From: Anarhynchus alexandrinus
Lineage: Eukaryota; Chordata; Aves; Charadriiformes; Charadriidae
DNA length: 64,000 nt
Reading direction: 5' to 3'
Assembly (NCBI GenBank): GCA_008711295.1
Contig: VUYV01000003.1
Span: 2,305,014-2,369,013, forward strand
In this document: positions 37,381-47,600 of the stretch, piece by piece
Layout of the letters: every line of letters starts with the position of its first letter
Numbering within the stretch: the first letter of the stretch is position 1
The notes under the pieces: model-generated
Seen by the model: only the letters and a program-made list of their open reading frames with translations
Told to the model about the DNA's origin: nothing
The model's database searches: none
Made by a program: the position numbers and the translations under genes

Positions 37381-37885
37381 TGTAGCTCAGGGTTAGATTA
37401 GGACTCAGACACTCCCTATCCTCAGCAGAACAGAGTGAGAAAATAGAATAAGAAAGCTAGGTCGAGATAAAGACAGGGAGACCTGTTTACACACTTATCT
37501 ATCTTCTCCTACATGCCAAAATACACACAGATGTGAGTTTCAGCTTATCTTGTATTTGATCATCAGAGATCTGACCGTTAGAGGTCAGAACCAATTACTG
37601 TTATGGGCAAAGCAGACTTGACTTGGGGAAAATTAATTTATTATCAATTTAAATAGATGTGGGTGGTAAGAAGCCAAAATCAAACACTAGAACAACACCC
37701 TTCCTCTCTCCCAAACACAACTTCACTCCTTCACTCACAACTCCTCCACCCCATGTGAGTGGTGCAGGGGAGAGTGTGTGGCAGTATATGGTCAATATGT
37801 AACGGTCTCTCTGCTGCTATTTCCCTCTCTCATTTTCTCCCTGCTCTGGTGTGGGGTCTGCCACATATTGTGTCACATTTTGTTT
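37381..37885 (-). mobile_element. Endogenous retrovirus LTR fragment carrying an insertion
   Basis: This is a diverged LTR fragment of a family similar to 21662-22033, on the minus strand with its U5 end at the left. Recognisable blocks are GTCGAGATAAAGACAGGGAG, then CAATTACTGTTATGGGCAAA, GCAGACTTGACTTGGGGAAA, ATTAATTTATTATCAA and CCCTGCTCTGGTGTGGGGTC. Between the first and second blocks the family would be nearly continuous. Here about 100 bp of foreign sequence intervenes (the repeat copy at 37478-37568 plus a short palindrome). The right side fades out near 37885. Confidence 0.65.
37478..37568 (+). repeat. Dispersed repeat of about 90 bp, copy B, inside an LTR
   Basis: This is a copy of 33065-33157 in the same orientation. 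It sits inside the LTR fragment and is followed at 37571-37588 by the perfect-arm hairpin CTGACC...GGTCAG before the LTR sequence resumes. Being inside an LTR, it arrived after, or was copied along with, that LTR. Confidence 0.75.
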
Positions 37886-38488
37886 CCTGCACTCCTATTC
37901 GATGTTAAAGTAATCTTCTAGATATATCCTCTCTCTTAAGTACTCCAAGTTATTAATAAAATGCAGTATTAAGCAGGCTCGGCAAAAATGTGTTCTGTTC
38001 TATATGACAACAGACCTGATAAATCATTTAAGTAAAAGAGCATGCTACATACTACCGCTACACATATTTTATATTTATTTTTGTGGTGTTAGCCTGCAGC
38101 ATTTAAAACTCTGAAAATAAGCTTTCCTTTGCGTGCTACAAATTTAAACAAAAGGTCTTCAATAAATTTTTCATGTTGCTACTGGGATGAAGGTAAATAC
38201 TTATCTGTTTTTTCCCACATGGAGAAAAAACGGTGACTTTAATCATTCATATAGGGTGAGAGCCCAGTGATTGCTTCCTTCCTGCCCTGAGAAAAAAAGG
38301 AATTATGTATTTAATTACTCCATAAATGTATAAGTTTGTTCACCAGATTATGCTGCAGCAATGTAGATGTTCCAGATATCAGTAGCTTTAAACAAGCTTT
38401 TAAATAAGCTTTTAAAAGCACATATTTTTGAAGCTAATGTCAGTCTTCTCTGAACTGTTTTTCCATACAGTCAACCCTGCAACATCCA
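37886..38488. other. Sequence between two LTR fragments
   Basis: This is AT-rich, with a short direct repeat AAGCTTTTAAA near 38395-38418. No retroviral coding sequence was seen between the two LTR ends. Confidence 0.45.
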
Positions 38489-38675
38489 AAATTAAGTTAT
38501 TTTTCCTCACATCAAACCTGTTTTGCCTGTGATGTTAATTGGTCAATGATCTCTCTATTTCTATCTCCTTCCACAAACTTTTCCATCTTCCTTTCTCACC
38601 TCACCCTGTTGAGGGAGCAGACTGAGCGAGCGGCTGGGTGGGCACCTGAGAGCCAGCCAAGGTCTACCCAACACA
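38489..38675 (+). mobile_element. Endogenous retrovirus LTR, 3' end fragment
   Basis: The plus strand reads AAACCTGTTTTGCCTGTGATG, TTAATTGGTCAATGATCTC and CTGAGCGAGCGGCTGGGTGG. It ends AGCCAGCCAAGGTCTACCC plus AACACA at 38675. This is the sense orientation of the U5 end of a family similar to the LTRs at 21662 and 37381. The upstream U3 and TATA region are missing. Its orientation is opposite to that of the fragment 0.6 kb to the left. Confidence 0.65.
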
Positions 38676-40610
38676 TTGGTAAACAATTGTAATTGGCAAA
38701 CAGTGGAGACTGATGACAGTAACAGAATATTTTAAGCTACCTGGCCTGCGGAACACAAGCACACATTTTACATCTCAGTATACAAACATGAGAAATTGTA
38801 TCATGAAAAAGATTCAGAAGACTAGGAAACAACTTTGAAAACCATTGCCTTTGAAAACATCTCCAGGCTGGTATGAAGCATTATCCAGAAGGTACAGTGT
38901 GATTGTGTTGGATCTGTGAAGAAGGGCGTTTTTGTATGGATGGTTCTTCTACCACTGTAATTGATGCTGCTGCAACCGCTATGATAATAAGGTCCAGTGG
39001 CTAAATGTGAATGCAAATGCTAATAAATCAATCAGGACTCAAAAGATAAAACTATTAAAGGACTGGAATGTATATCTCAAAGAGACAAAGACAGGAAGTT
39101 CGATCAGGGTCCTTGTGGCACTGCTTAGTGGCCATTTCTGATGGAAGTATAAAGTGGGAAAAAGTCACTTCTGAGTAAGCAGGTCACGTTCCGACTTTCT
39201 AGAATGAACATTATCTGCTTTTCAAACAAGATTTATAGAATGAGAGCCAAGTTGATATTCCAAATAAAGTCTATTTAAAATTGACGGATTAGACCTATTC
39301 AGAGATGATATTAATAACATTTTAATTATTAAATTGAGTATTAAGTATATGTCATTTATAAAGGAAATGCATATTTGTTCTCTTCATACTTTAGAATTTT
39401 GGAAAGCTTTATATCTGATAAATCCCTCAGTCTTAAGTGAATAGAAGAAGCCCAAGAGAACAATGTAAATGGAGAAGCACATCTCTAACAGAGTTCAAAA
39501 GAACAGTGTCTGTAGCATCACTTTTTAAATACAACCAGGGGTCTTCCATATAAAAGTAAAAGAGCAGCAGCTTCTCATCTCTGTGTCCTCCACCTTTTCT
39601 GTTGAGGGAGAGAGGTGCATGCACACACCTGTGCACATGTTTTGGAAAGGAAACTTGCTTTCTGCACAACACAGCAAAATATGTGGGCATATTCAGTCTT
39701 ACAGCAGCACCAAGTTCTTGACAACTCTGTCTCCTCCCTGATTCACACAGGCAAGGTTGAAGCCGTGTTTAAAAACAAAACAAAAAAACAACCAAAGCAG
39801 CCCCTCCCTCCAGTTACAGAAGCATTAGCTTTGCTGCGCAGAAAGCTACTTCTTATCACCAGAAATGTGTTCTTCAGTTCAAGCTTTCAATCTGTGAATA
39901 TTATTATTCAGCCATATTTTAAAAGACATTTTAGGAAACGCAAGCCAAACCCCAACAACCAGTTTCCTCATTCTGCAGATGATCTAGAATGATGTCACCA
40001 GTAGTCTGTCCCATGTATCCTAATATTTTGTTTATATTTATTTATTTCAGTTACTGAATACACTAATTGGTGCTGATTTGAGCATAAATATACCCATTTA
40101 CCACTTCCTTTAGAACCTTTTTTTTTTTCAGACTTCACAGGAAAAACTTCAAACTCTACATCTGCCAGACAATAATTTTCCCTTTCTTTGCAGCTCCTGC
40201 AAACCAGTTACAAATTGTCAATGCAAAACTCAAATGCACAACTGAGAAAAAACACTAATCTGAAAACAACTAAACATTAAAACAAAAATGCTTTTAGTAG
40301 AATATTCTTGGAATATTTCTTTTAGCAAATAAGTAAAGCCTATTTCTTAAGAAGTCATGGAAGCTGATTTTTTTTTTTTGTAAGACAATTTACGCCCTTA
40401 CACCTAGTTTCAAAGGTGATTCAAATCAACATTAACATCACACTTTCAATGTACATTATTATACTATGCAAGGCACTCAAATATTACAGCAGTGCAAAAA
40501 TTAACAAACTTGAAGTGAAAGTTAATATATTATTTCTCTGCCCTCTTCACACCCTCTCATTTTTATACCAGAAACTTGAAAACAGTAATGAAATAACAGC
40601 CATTTCATCT
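38676..40610. other. AT-rich DNA, nothing recognised
   Basis: T runs are at about 40123-40131 and 40371-40380. A 125-codon plus-strand frame (39615-39992) contains lysine-rich runs from A-rich DNA and no recognised motif. Confidence 0.5.
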
Positions 40611-41042
40611 TCAAGCATTGTTATTACTGTAGAAAATTCTCGAGATGCATGAATGAGCAAAGGTTTTATATATAGGCATGTGGCTCTGTATCATACCACC
40701 AACGGTATCGACTGATGAGGAATCAGTAATAAAGCCATGTTTGTTAATAGCATAGCCAGCAATGTGACTTTTTCTACACATTGAATTCAGAGATTCCTCC
40801 AATAAATTATCATCAGTGAAGACATGAATAGTCAGCACATTGCTGTACAGTCCTTCCAGATCCTTGACCATATTTATGGCCCCTGACTGCAGTTTGTCAC
40901 TTTACCAGAATTGCAAACCTTGTATGCGAGTTGCTAAAGAGGAGGCGGCAGCACTCATTAGCTGATGATGGTCTCGCTTAAAATCCTGTATCACTGCCCT
41001 GTCTCTGTCACAAGACTTCAAATGAGGGTGTGCTTCACGTCA
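40611..41042 (-). pseudogene. Unidentified minus-strand coding-like remnant
   Basis: On the minus strand a frame is open from 41039 to 40905 (45 codons, reading HLKSCDRDRAVIQDFKRDHH, then QLMSAAASSLATRIQGLQFW). It is interrupted by one TAA (40904-40902) and stays open in the same frame to 40611. This second part reads SDKLQSGAINMVKDLEGLYS, then NVLTIHVFTDDNLLEESLNS and GYAINKHGFITDSS. The composition is balanced and protein-like on both sides of the stop, which is unusual in this window. I do not recognise the family. It could be a processed pseudogene or an old transposon fragment, or a chance frame. Confidence 0.3.
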
Positions 41043-41333
41043 TCCTGCTAGGTAGGTGGGGACACTTGAGTGAGGAGAGGACATTCACCTCAGCATCATG
41101 TATGAGCTCATAGCTACACACTTCACAAGCCTACTCCGTCGTCTGCTTTCACAATGGGTCCGTGTCTCCCTATGGGTTAAAAGTACAAAATTCTAGGCTG
41201 TTTCCATTTGCAGTTTGTCCTTTTTCAGGCCTGAATTTTCAACTATTTACAATGTGTGAGGTAAAGATAGTGCTCATTTTGTCCTCTTCACATAGTATGT
41301 TTTTGGTTTTGTTTTTTAATTATACTAAGGTAT
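41043..41333. other. Unrecognised sequence before the solo LTR
   Basis: It has no recognised repeat. The frame of the neighbouring remnant extends here only with further stops. Confidence 0.4.
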
Positions 41334-41824
41334 TGTGGTTTAACCCAGCCAGCAACTAGGACCACACAGCCACTCGCTCACCCTTCTTGCTCTGCCAAGA
41401 AGAGCAGGGAGAAAAGAGAGAAAAGGAGGGGGAAGGAAAAAAAAAACCCAAAACACCAACCTGTAGGTTGAGATAAAGACAGTTTAACAGAACAATATCA
41501 GAAGAGGAAAATAACAAGAATAATAATGACACAAGTCACTCTCACTGGCTGGTGAATTGGCACCATCTTGAGCAGTGATTGCAAGAAGCCATGCCCTGGC
41601 TAACCCCATTTCCATACTGAGCATGGATTCTATGGTATAGAATATTCCATTGGCCCTTCCATTGTTCTGTCTATATTCCCTGTCAGCTTCTATGGTAGCT
41701 GAAAAGAGTCCTTGAAAAGCATAAACATCTCCTAGCAACAACTAAAACAATATATATTGTTCACATTCCTTTCACTGAAATCACTAGAAAGAAAATTAAC
41801 TCTTTCCCAGCTGAAACCAGGACA
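41334..41824 (-). mobile_element. Solo LTR of an avian endogenous retrovirus
   Basis: This is an LTR-sized segment (491 bp) bounded by TGTGGTTTAACCCAGCCAGC at the left and CTTTCCCAGCTGAAACCAGG plus ACA at the right, which gives TG...CA termini. The sense strand is minus. It starts TGTCCTGGTTTCAGCTGGG near 41824, passes a degraded TATA area (CTCAGTATGG near 41617) and reaches GTTAAACTGTCTTTATCTCA (near 41490) at the usual polyadenylation region. It ends GGGTTAAACCACA. No internal retroviral sequence is attached, so it is a solo LTR left by recombination. AAGG occurs just outside both ends, but there is no clean target duplication. Confidence 0.8.
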
Positions 41825-44397
41825 CAAGGATATGAAGAAAACAGGATTTTAAGCAGCAAATAAATTAAGACATTTATGAGGTTAAACAGTATTATTTCAG
41901 CGTAGAAAGAGAGGGCTGAATTAGTCGCTGGTGACTCCCTGGAGACCAAAGAAACTATACCTGAAATGACTGCACACTTCATCTCTGCTTTCACATCTTC
42001 ATTTAATTGATTTTCTTTTAGAGTTTTCTTTAGTATTTTCAGAATAATGTTTGAGAGCACACCCCAGAACACTATTAGAATCTTTATGCAAAATACTGTC
42101 ACGTCCAAAAAAAACCAAGGCAAAAGATACTATATAGACCTTTACTCACAGCTAATTGTTTCACTCCATGCAACATAAAATAGCGTAATTCCTTCAACCC
42201 AACAGTCAATGTATTGGAAAATAATTTAAACAAAGTAATTGGACTGACCAAAGGAAGACTTTTATTATTATAATGTGGACAATAATGAGGATCATAACAG
42301 CACTTATGATAACCTACAATCTGACTGGAATTAGTACTTTCAAGAAAAATGTCAAACAAATGTTTCTTCAAAAAATAAATTAAGAAGCATAAAATATTTT
42401 TTTATTCTTTAGCAAATTATTTGTAACTCCAAAAATAGTATTACAATGGAATGGTGGTTACAATATAAAGTATGGCAGTTACAATATAAAGGACAATAAC
42501 TGACTCAAAAGATGTCTTTGGTTTTCTTTTGCAGGTGACCCCTTAATGCTGTGGGTATTCACAAAGGCACAAGCAAAAAATGACCCACTAAACAGTCTAA
42601 TAATTTCCACAGACTAAAAGGAATGCATCGAAGCCTAGTATTGTCCATGAAGCCAAACATATCACAATCCTGCAGTACCTAGTCTTGTAAAGCTAGGATG
42701 CTTGGAGAAAACTAGCCATAAAAAAAATAAATAAAGTAAGAACATACATACTCATCTGTAGGAGTTAATGAGATACAGAGGGGATAGCAATATTGCCAGA
42801 AAAAGAAATTTAGCTTGCCCATTGTAATTAAGACTTGTTACTTGTCAGGCTAACAAAGACATGTCAGAGTAAATAACAACAACAAAAAGACTCCTAATCC
42901 AAAACAAAACAATCTCTTACATCCAGGTGCCGGACATCAGGCCTATTAAAGTGACAAATGCTTTGCATTGCTCTAGTGACTGGTCTGCAGTTGGGTTGCT
43001 CATGAAAGTATTGCTAAAATACTGTGGCAGTCATAGCCAAGAACTCTGTAAATTGATTTGACAGTGATTGTGAGAGTGATTAGTTCCATTCACACTCTGA
43101 AAAACAAAATAGATGGAATTTATATTTTGTGAAAACCAAAATAACCTAGCTATTTTCTCTGTTACTAGGCAAAGAAATTATGAACGTAATGCAGCCTCAC
43201 TAAAATCTACATTCCCTGTTACCAGACCAAAGTTGCAATTCAATGTCAGTTTTCTGTAAAAATATATTTTCTAACACTGGAAAAACCCCTGCTCTAATTA
43301 GCATTACACACACTCCTCACTTTACTATTTATCCTCCTCTTGCACTCCAACAACTCTGCATCATTCAGTTAGGTATATTTGTATATAAAAAAGTACATGA
43401 AAGTTTTTACATACAGTATAATTCACTTCATATAAATCATGCCTTTTACTTATATATTCTTATCAGCATATGTTACTATGCTTAAATACTGATTAAAAAT
43501 TACTTTGATTAGTTTTAGTTTCTCAGCTGTCCATTACACTGAAGCCTCAATCAAAGCGGCAAGATACTGAGAATAATTGAAAATACGTCTATTTGCTATC
43601 ATGTTATGAAGCAAATAGAGCATTTATCAAAGTAGTCACATGTTAACCTGTTATTTCAAATTAATATCAGAAGCCCCTATTAAGTTTACAAATAATCTTA
43701 ATTGGTAAATATCCTCAGAGGAAAAGTATGAAATGTCTGATGTTCTTTTATATCTTTACTTCTAGAAGAAAAGAACATGTTTTGCTTTTTACATAGACAT
43801 CTGAAAATATGCTGATTGCCATAACTGAATTTTGCTTTCCACATCTGTGTAGTTGTCACCATTCTGGAACTTGCTCAGAATTCAGCCTCAGAAAGCCCCT
43901 TTCACTTTAATGCTTTACACAGTAATGTTGGAACTTCAGAATCTTTTTGTTCACAACTCTTACTATGTTTCTCAAGAGAGGCTTCGTACTTCCTGAATTC
44001 TTGCTTCCAGAATTTCATATTAACTATTGGGGCCACAGTATTTTATAGTTGTTCAAAATGGGAAAAATGGTCATCTCATTTCTTCAATGATTTTCACTCT
44101 TTGTCGAGTGAATCAGAAGAGCTCTGAAAAAAAAGTAATGTGAAAAATTATTGCCAGTTAGTGTGCTTATCCAGTAACTCAAAATAACTAGTACTTTGTA
44201 TGGTTAATAATTTGCTTTGATTCATCTAATTTGTCTGGCCTACATCCATTCTTTCAAGTTGGTTGTTCAGCAGCTATATGCTCTGTCCAAATGGTAGTAA
44301 ATTTGCCAACTTCATCATTGAATTGTATTAAATAGGAGATAACATTAGAAATACAAACTAATAATCACAAATCATCCCAGGTTAAAAAAGGAAAAAA
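41825..44397. other. AT-rich DNA, nothing recognised
   Basis: A 14-bp sequence, GTTACAATATAAAG, is repeated at 42457-42470 and 42478-42491. Two minus-strand frames of 90 and 120 codons (41761-42371) are hydrophobic and AT-driven, with no motif. Confidence 0.5.
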
Positions 44398-44428
44398 GTG
44401 TATATATGTGTACGTGTGTGTGTGTATG
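44398..44428. repeat. TG-rich simple repeat
   Basis: An imperfect (TG)n/(TA)n tract of about 30 bp lies just upstream of the CR1 fragment. Confidence 0.8.
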
Positions 44429-44440
44429 ACAGCAAAGGAT

Positions 44441-44673
44441 ATAAATACCTGATGCAGGGAGAGCAAAGAAGATGGAACCAGACTCTTCTTGGTGGTGCCC
44501 ACTGACAGGCCAAGAGGCAATAAGCACAGACTGAAACACAAGAGAGATTCAAAACCTGATGGGACATAGTCCTGATCAACCTGCTGTAGCTGAATCTGCT
44601 TTCAGGGAGGAAGATGGACTAGGCGAATGCCAGAGGTATCTTCCATCCTCAACAATCCTCTGATTCTATTCAG
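44441..44673 (+). mobile_element. CR1 LINE 3' end with internal deletion
   Basis: The plus strand follows the CR1 C-terminal region: ATAAATACCTGATGCAGGGA, GACTCTTCTTGGTGGTGCCC and GACAGGCCAAGAGGCAAT. It then jumps from the GGAAATTCCAT position directly to AGATTCAAAACCTGATGGGA, so roughly 95 bp of consensus is missing. The 3' UTR follows, ending CTCTGATTCTATTCAG. Stops in the remaining frame show decay. Confidence 0.75.
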
Positions 44674-47600
44674 CTTAGGTTAGTTAGCTGAAACAAGTTA
44701 TAATTTGTTTACTGGCAGTGGCAGCAGTTTGATGGTTCCTTAGGCACTGAAGAAAAACACATTAAAAAGCATAAGAAAAGGTCATGAAGGGGTAGAAACA
44801 AAACAGAAGAAAAGAACATGTAATGTTCCTTAAGTTGTCTTAAGGAAATGATGACACTAGGGAAAACAAGTATAAGGGTTTATGATGATGGTATTTTAAA
44901 CAAAAATAATAATAATTTAAAAAAAAAAGTAAGAAGCTTCCTGGACTGGGGGAAAAACCGAAAGAACGCATTTTTTTTCAATGGAAATAAAAAAATGATG
45001 CTTTTATCAAACACTATTATTGCCAACTTCATAAAATTCCCTAAACATCTAAACAACTCTTTTATGCACAACTTTTGAGCAATCTATATAGGGTATACCT
45101 AAATCTGTATGTGTGACAAATTATTACAGTTTGGGGGAGCTGAATTTAAGTAGCCAAGACCGAAGCACAGTTTTAGACCCAACATTACTAATCTACATAA
45201 TTCTTGAACCAATAGGTGAGTGGATTGTGTTACTGTATTAATGGTCTTAATGAAAATGCTTCTGAAATCAGACTCTGATTCATATTTACGGTTACTAAAC
45301 TGACAGCAGTAAAGCCTGGGGTTTATTGCAATGTTATCTGCTAATATTTCCTTCAACACAAAAGGAAACTGGAATGCCTGCTGAAGGCCGGTAGTTCCTG
45401 ACTGCCAATATAATGAATACTACAGGGACATGAATGCACAGCTTCACAATCAGTCTCTTATTTTTCTGGGGGAAAAAAAAAAAAAAAAAGGAATGGGGAG
45501 TTCTGCCCTATTAGGAATAGCAGGAAAATTTAACTCTATCCTACTAATGTCAAAAGCAGTGCCTCTCCAGTCTCATCAGGAGAACTTGACCTCTTCATCA
45601 GGAAAACGGCTTGAAGATTTTTTTCAAACTGCCTGTTGGGTGCAAGACCCTTAGAGGGAATCTGACTGCTCCCCTGTATCTACTGGTCCAGCAAGCTCTC
45701 TGCTTTTTAAGTTCTTAAGTGTCCCCAGTGCAGAGGACACTGTGCCAGCAGAAACAAGCAAAACCTTCTGAACATCAAAAATATATGAAAGTTTAAATTG
45801 GATAAACAGTGACAATGAAAACATACTTGAAAGGATCTGATTTCTTAAAAATTACTAGTGCATCATGAAAATATACCTGCTAGGGAAGGCCAGCAAACAC
45901 AGCGTTATGAAGATCTCAAGCACACAGTCTCTTCACCGTATGTATTTCTTTTCACATATTAGATATACAGGAGCTAATCGTCGGCTTGGAAATTTTGTCT
46001 CAGAAGTCTCAGAAAGAAAAATAACTATGGCAGTTTCAGACAGCAGACCCCATGGACGTCTGTAACAAGATTTAGGGTGCTTACTGTCACCTGGCTAGTC
46101 ACATGTTGATGTTTTAGGAAACCACAGCTCCTGGGAACAGCACAATTACTCTGAGCTAAATTAAGTGCAGGATGCTGTTGCTCTCGTCTCCTCTCCACCT
46201 CCTTCCCCAGCCACTGCCAAATTGAAAGATCAGCATTCAGGAGTGGCTGTTCCCTCATTCAGCTGTATAGTGGCAGTAGTGCTGGTCAGAAAGGAGGTAG
46301 AAAAACAGTTGAGAGCAGGGAACATACCCTTTTAGTAGCAGCCTGTATTTATCTTGGCTTAAAGTGAAATTAGACTTAGAAACTAACTGAAGAGAATTTA
46401 TTTGTAGGCAGTTAAAAGGTATTAAAAATTCTCTTTTATCTAGGATGTCGTTATCGATTGTTCATTGCTATTATTTTTACACTTCTCTGAGAAATAACAT
46501 GGGAAACTTTAAGTGTTGTGCAGAAATTTGTCAAAGAGAGATCAGGGAACTGAATTAAAGAAAATTGTAGATCAACACTCTTCATTGATCCCGGTTCATT
46601 AATGAAAAACATGCATTTCAGAAAGGATTCAAAGTGGTTTTAGAAGTTACCTTTGCAGGACATACATGATCCATTTGCAGTTCCTCAGCAGTTACTTTGA
46701 TTTCTTGAAACTTTTATTATTTTATAACACCCCCTTCCCCATATTTCTTGCAAATAACCTTCTACTATTTTTTGTTAGTGTTTAATTGTCATCATAATTC
46801 TATTCAGCATTCAATACTGACAATTACAAGTATTCAGAAATTACAGGACAAATCACGAGCTTTAATTTAAAATATGAGATTTTAAACAAAGGTACCTTCT
46901 TTCTCTTGAACCTTGTTTTATTGGTTCGGGGTTTTTTTCTTAACTAGTATCAGTTCATACTTTCAGGCAGCTAGAAACTCAGAGCTTTTATTTTAAACAC
47001 AAGGGATGTGAAATTTTGAAAATGTCATGTGGAGTGACTCATGCTTACATCTTGAAAGTTGACTGAAATGCCAGAACTGTAGTACTAAGATTTGTATTTA
47101 CTTTGCAACGAACAACAGAAATAATATCCAAATGATTTGACAAGCAAAAACTGACTTGTAGTTTTATGTAACACATTGGGATGATAAAAAGTAATACAAA
47201 CATACACGTAGCTCTGAAGAATCAAAGCAAATGCTTTAAAATCAGTTGTATAATAACATGAGCATTTATATAGCAATTATTACCAAGTTCACTGACAGTC
47301 TGTAGGTGGCACAGAACAAGGCCAAAAAATTATTTCCCTTCCTCTGGAAATCAAGAACCAGTAAAATTTATCCACAATTCTATATGAACTGCATGTTCAT
47401 GAGACAACCAAGAAATTCTACAGAATTTACATGACTGACAATCATATTTCCAAATAATAAATATTAATGTGCCATTGAATTTTAAAAACACCAAAAGAAA
47501 TTTCATGAAGCTGTATAATTGCATGCTTGTAAAATGTCAAATATTTTCCCCTAGAACTGGCACATTTTCATAAGATTTTTAATTATTTTTTTGCAGTACA

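Noticed and set aside
37375..37400. tRNA-like TAGCTCAG motif
   Set aside because: No cloverleaf, no matching B-box sequence in place, and the segment belongs to a diverged LTR.
41761..42123. 120-codon hydrophobic minus-strand frame resembling a membrane protein
   Set aside because: Hydrophobic residues are expected from T-rich codons. The frame overlaps the LTR edge and has no family signature.
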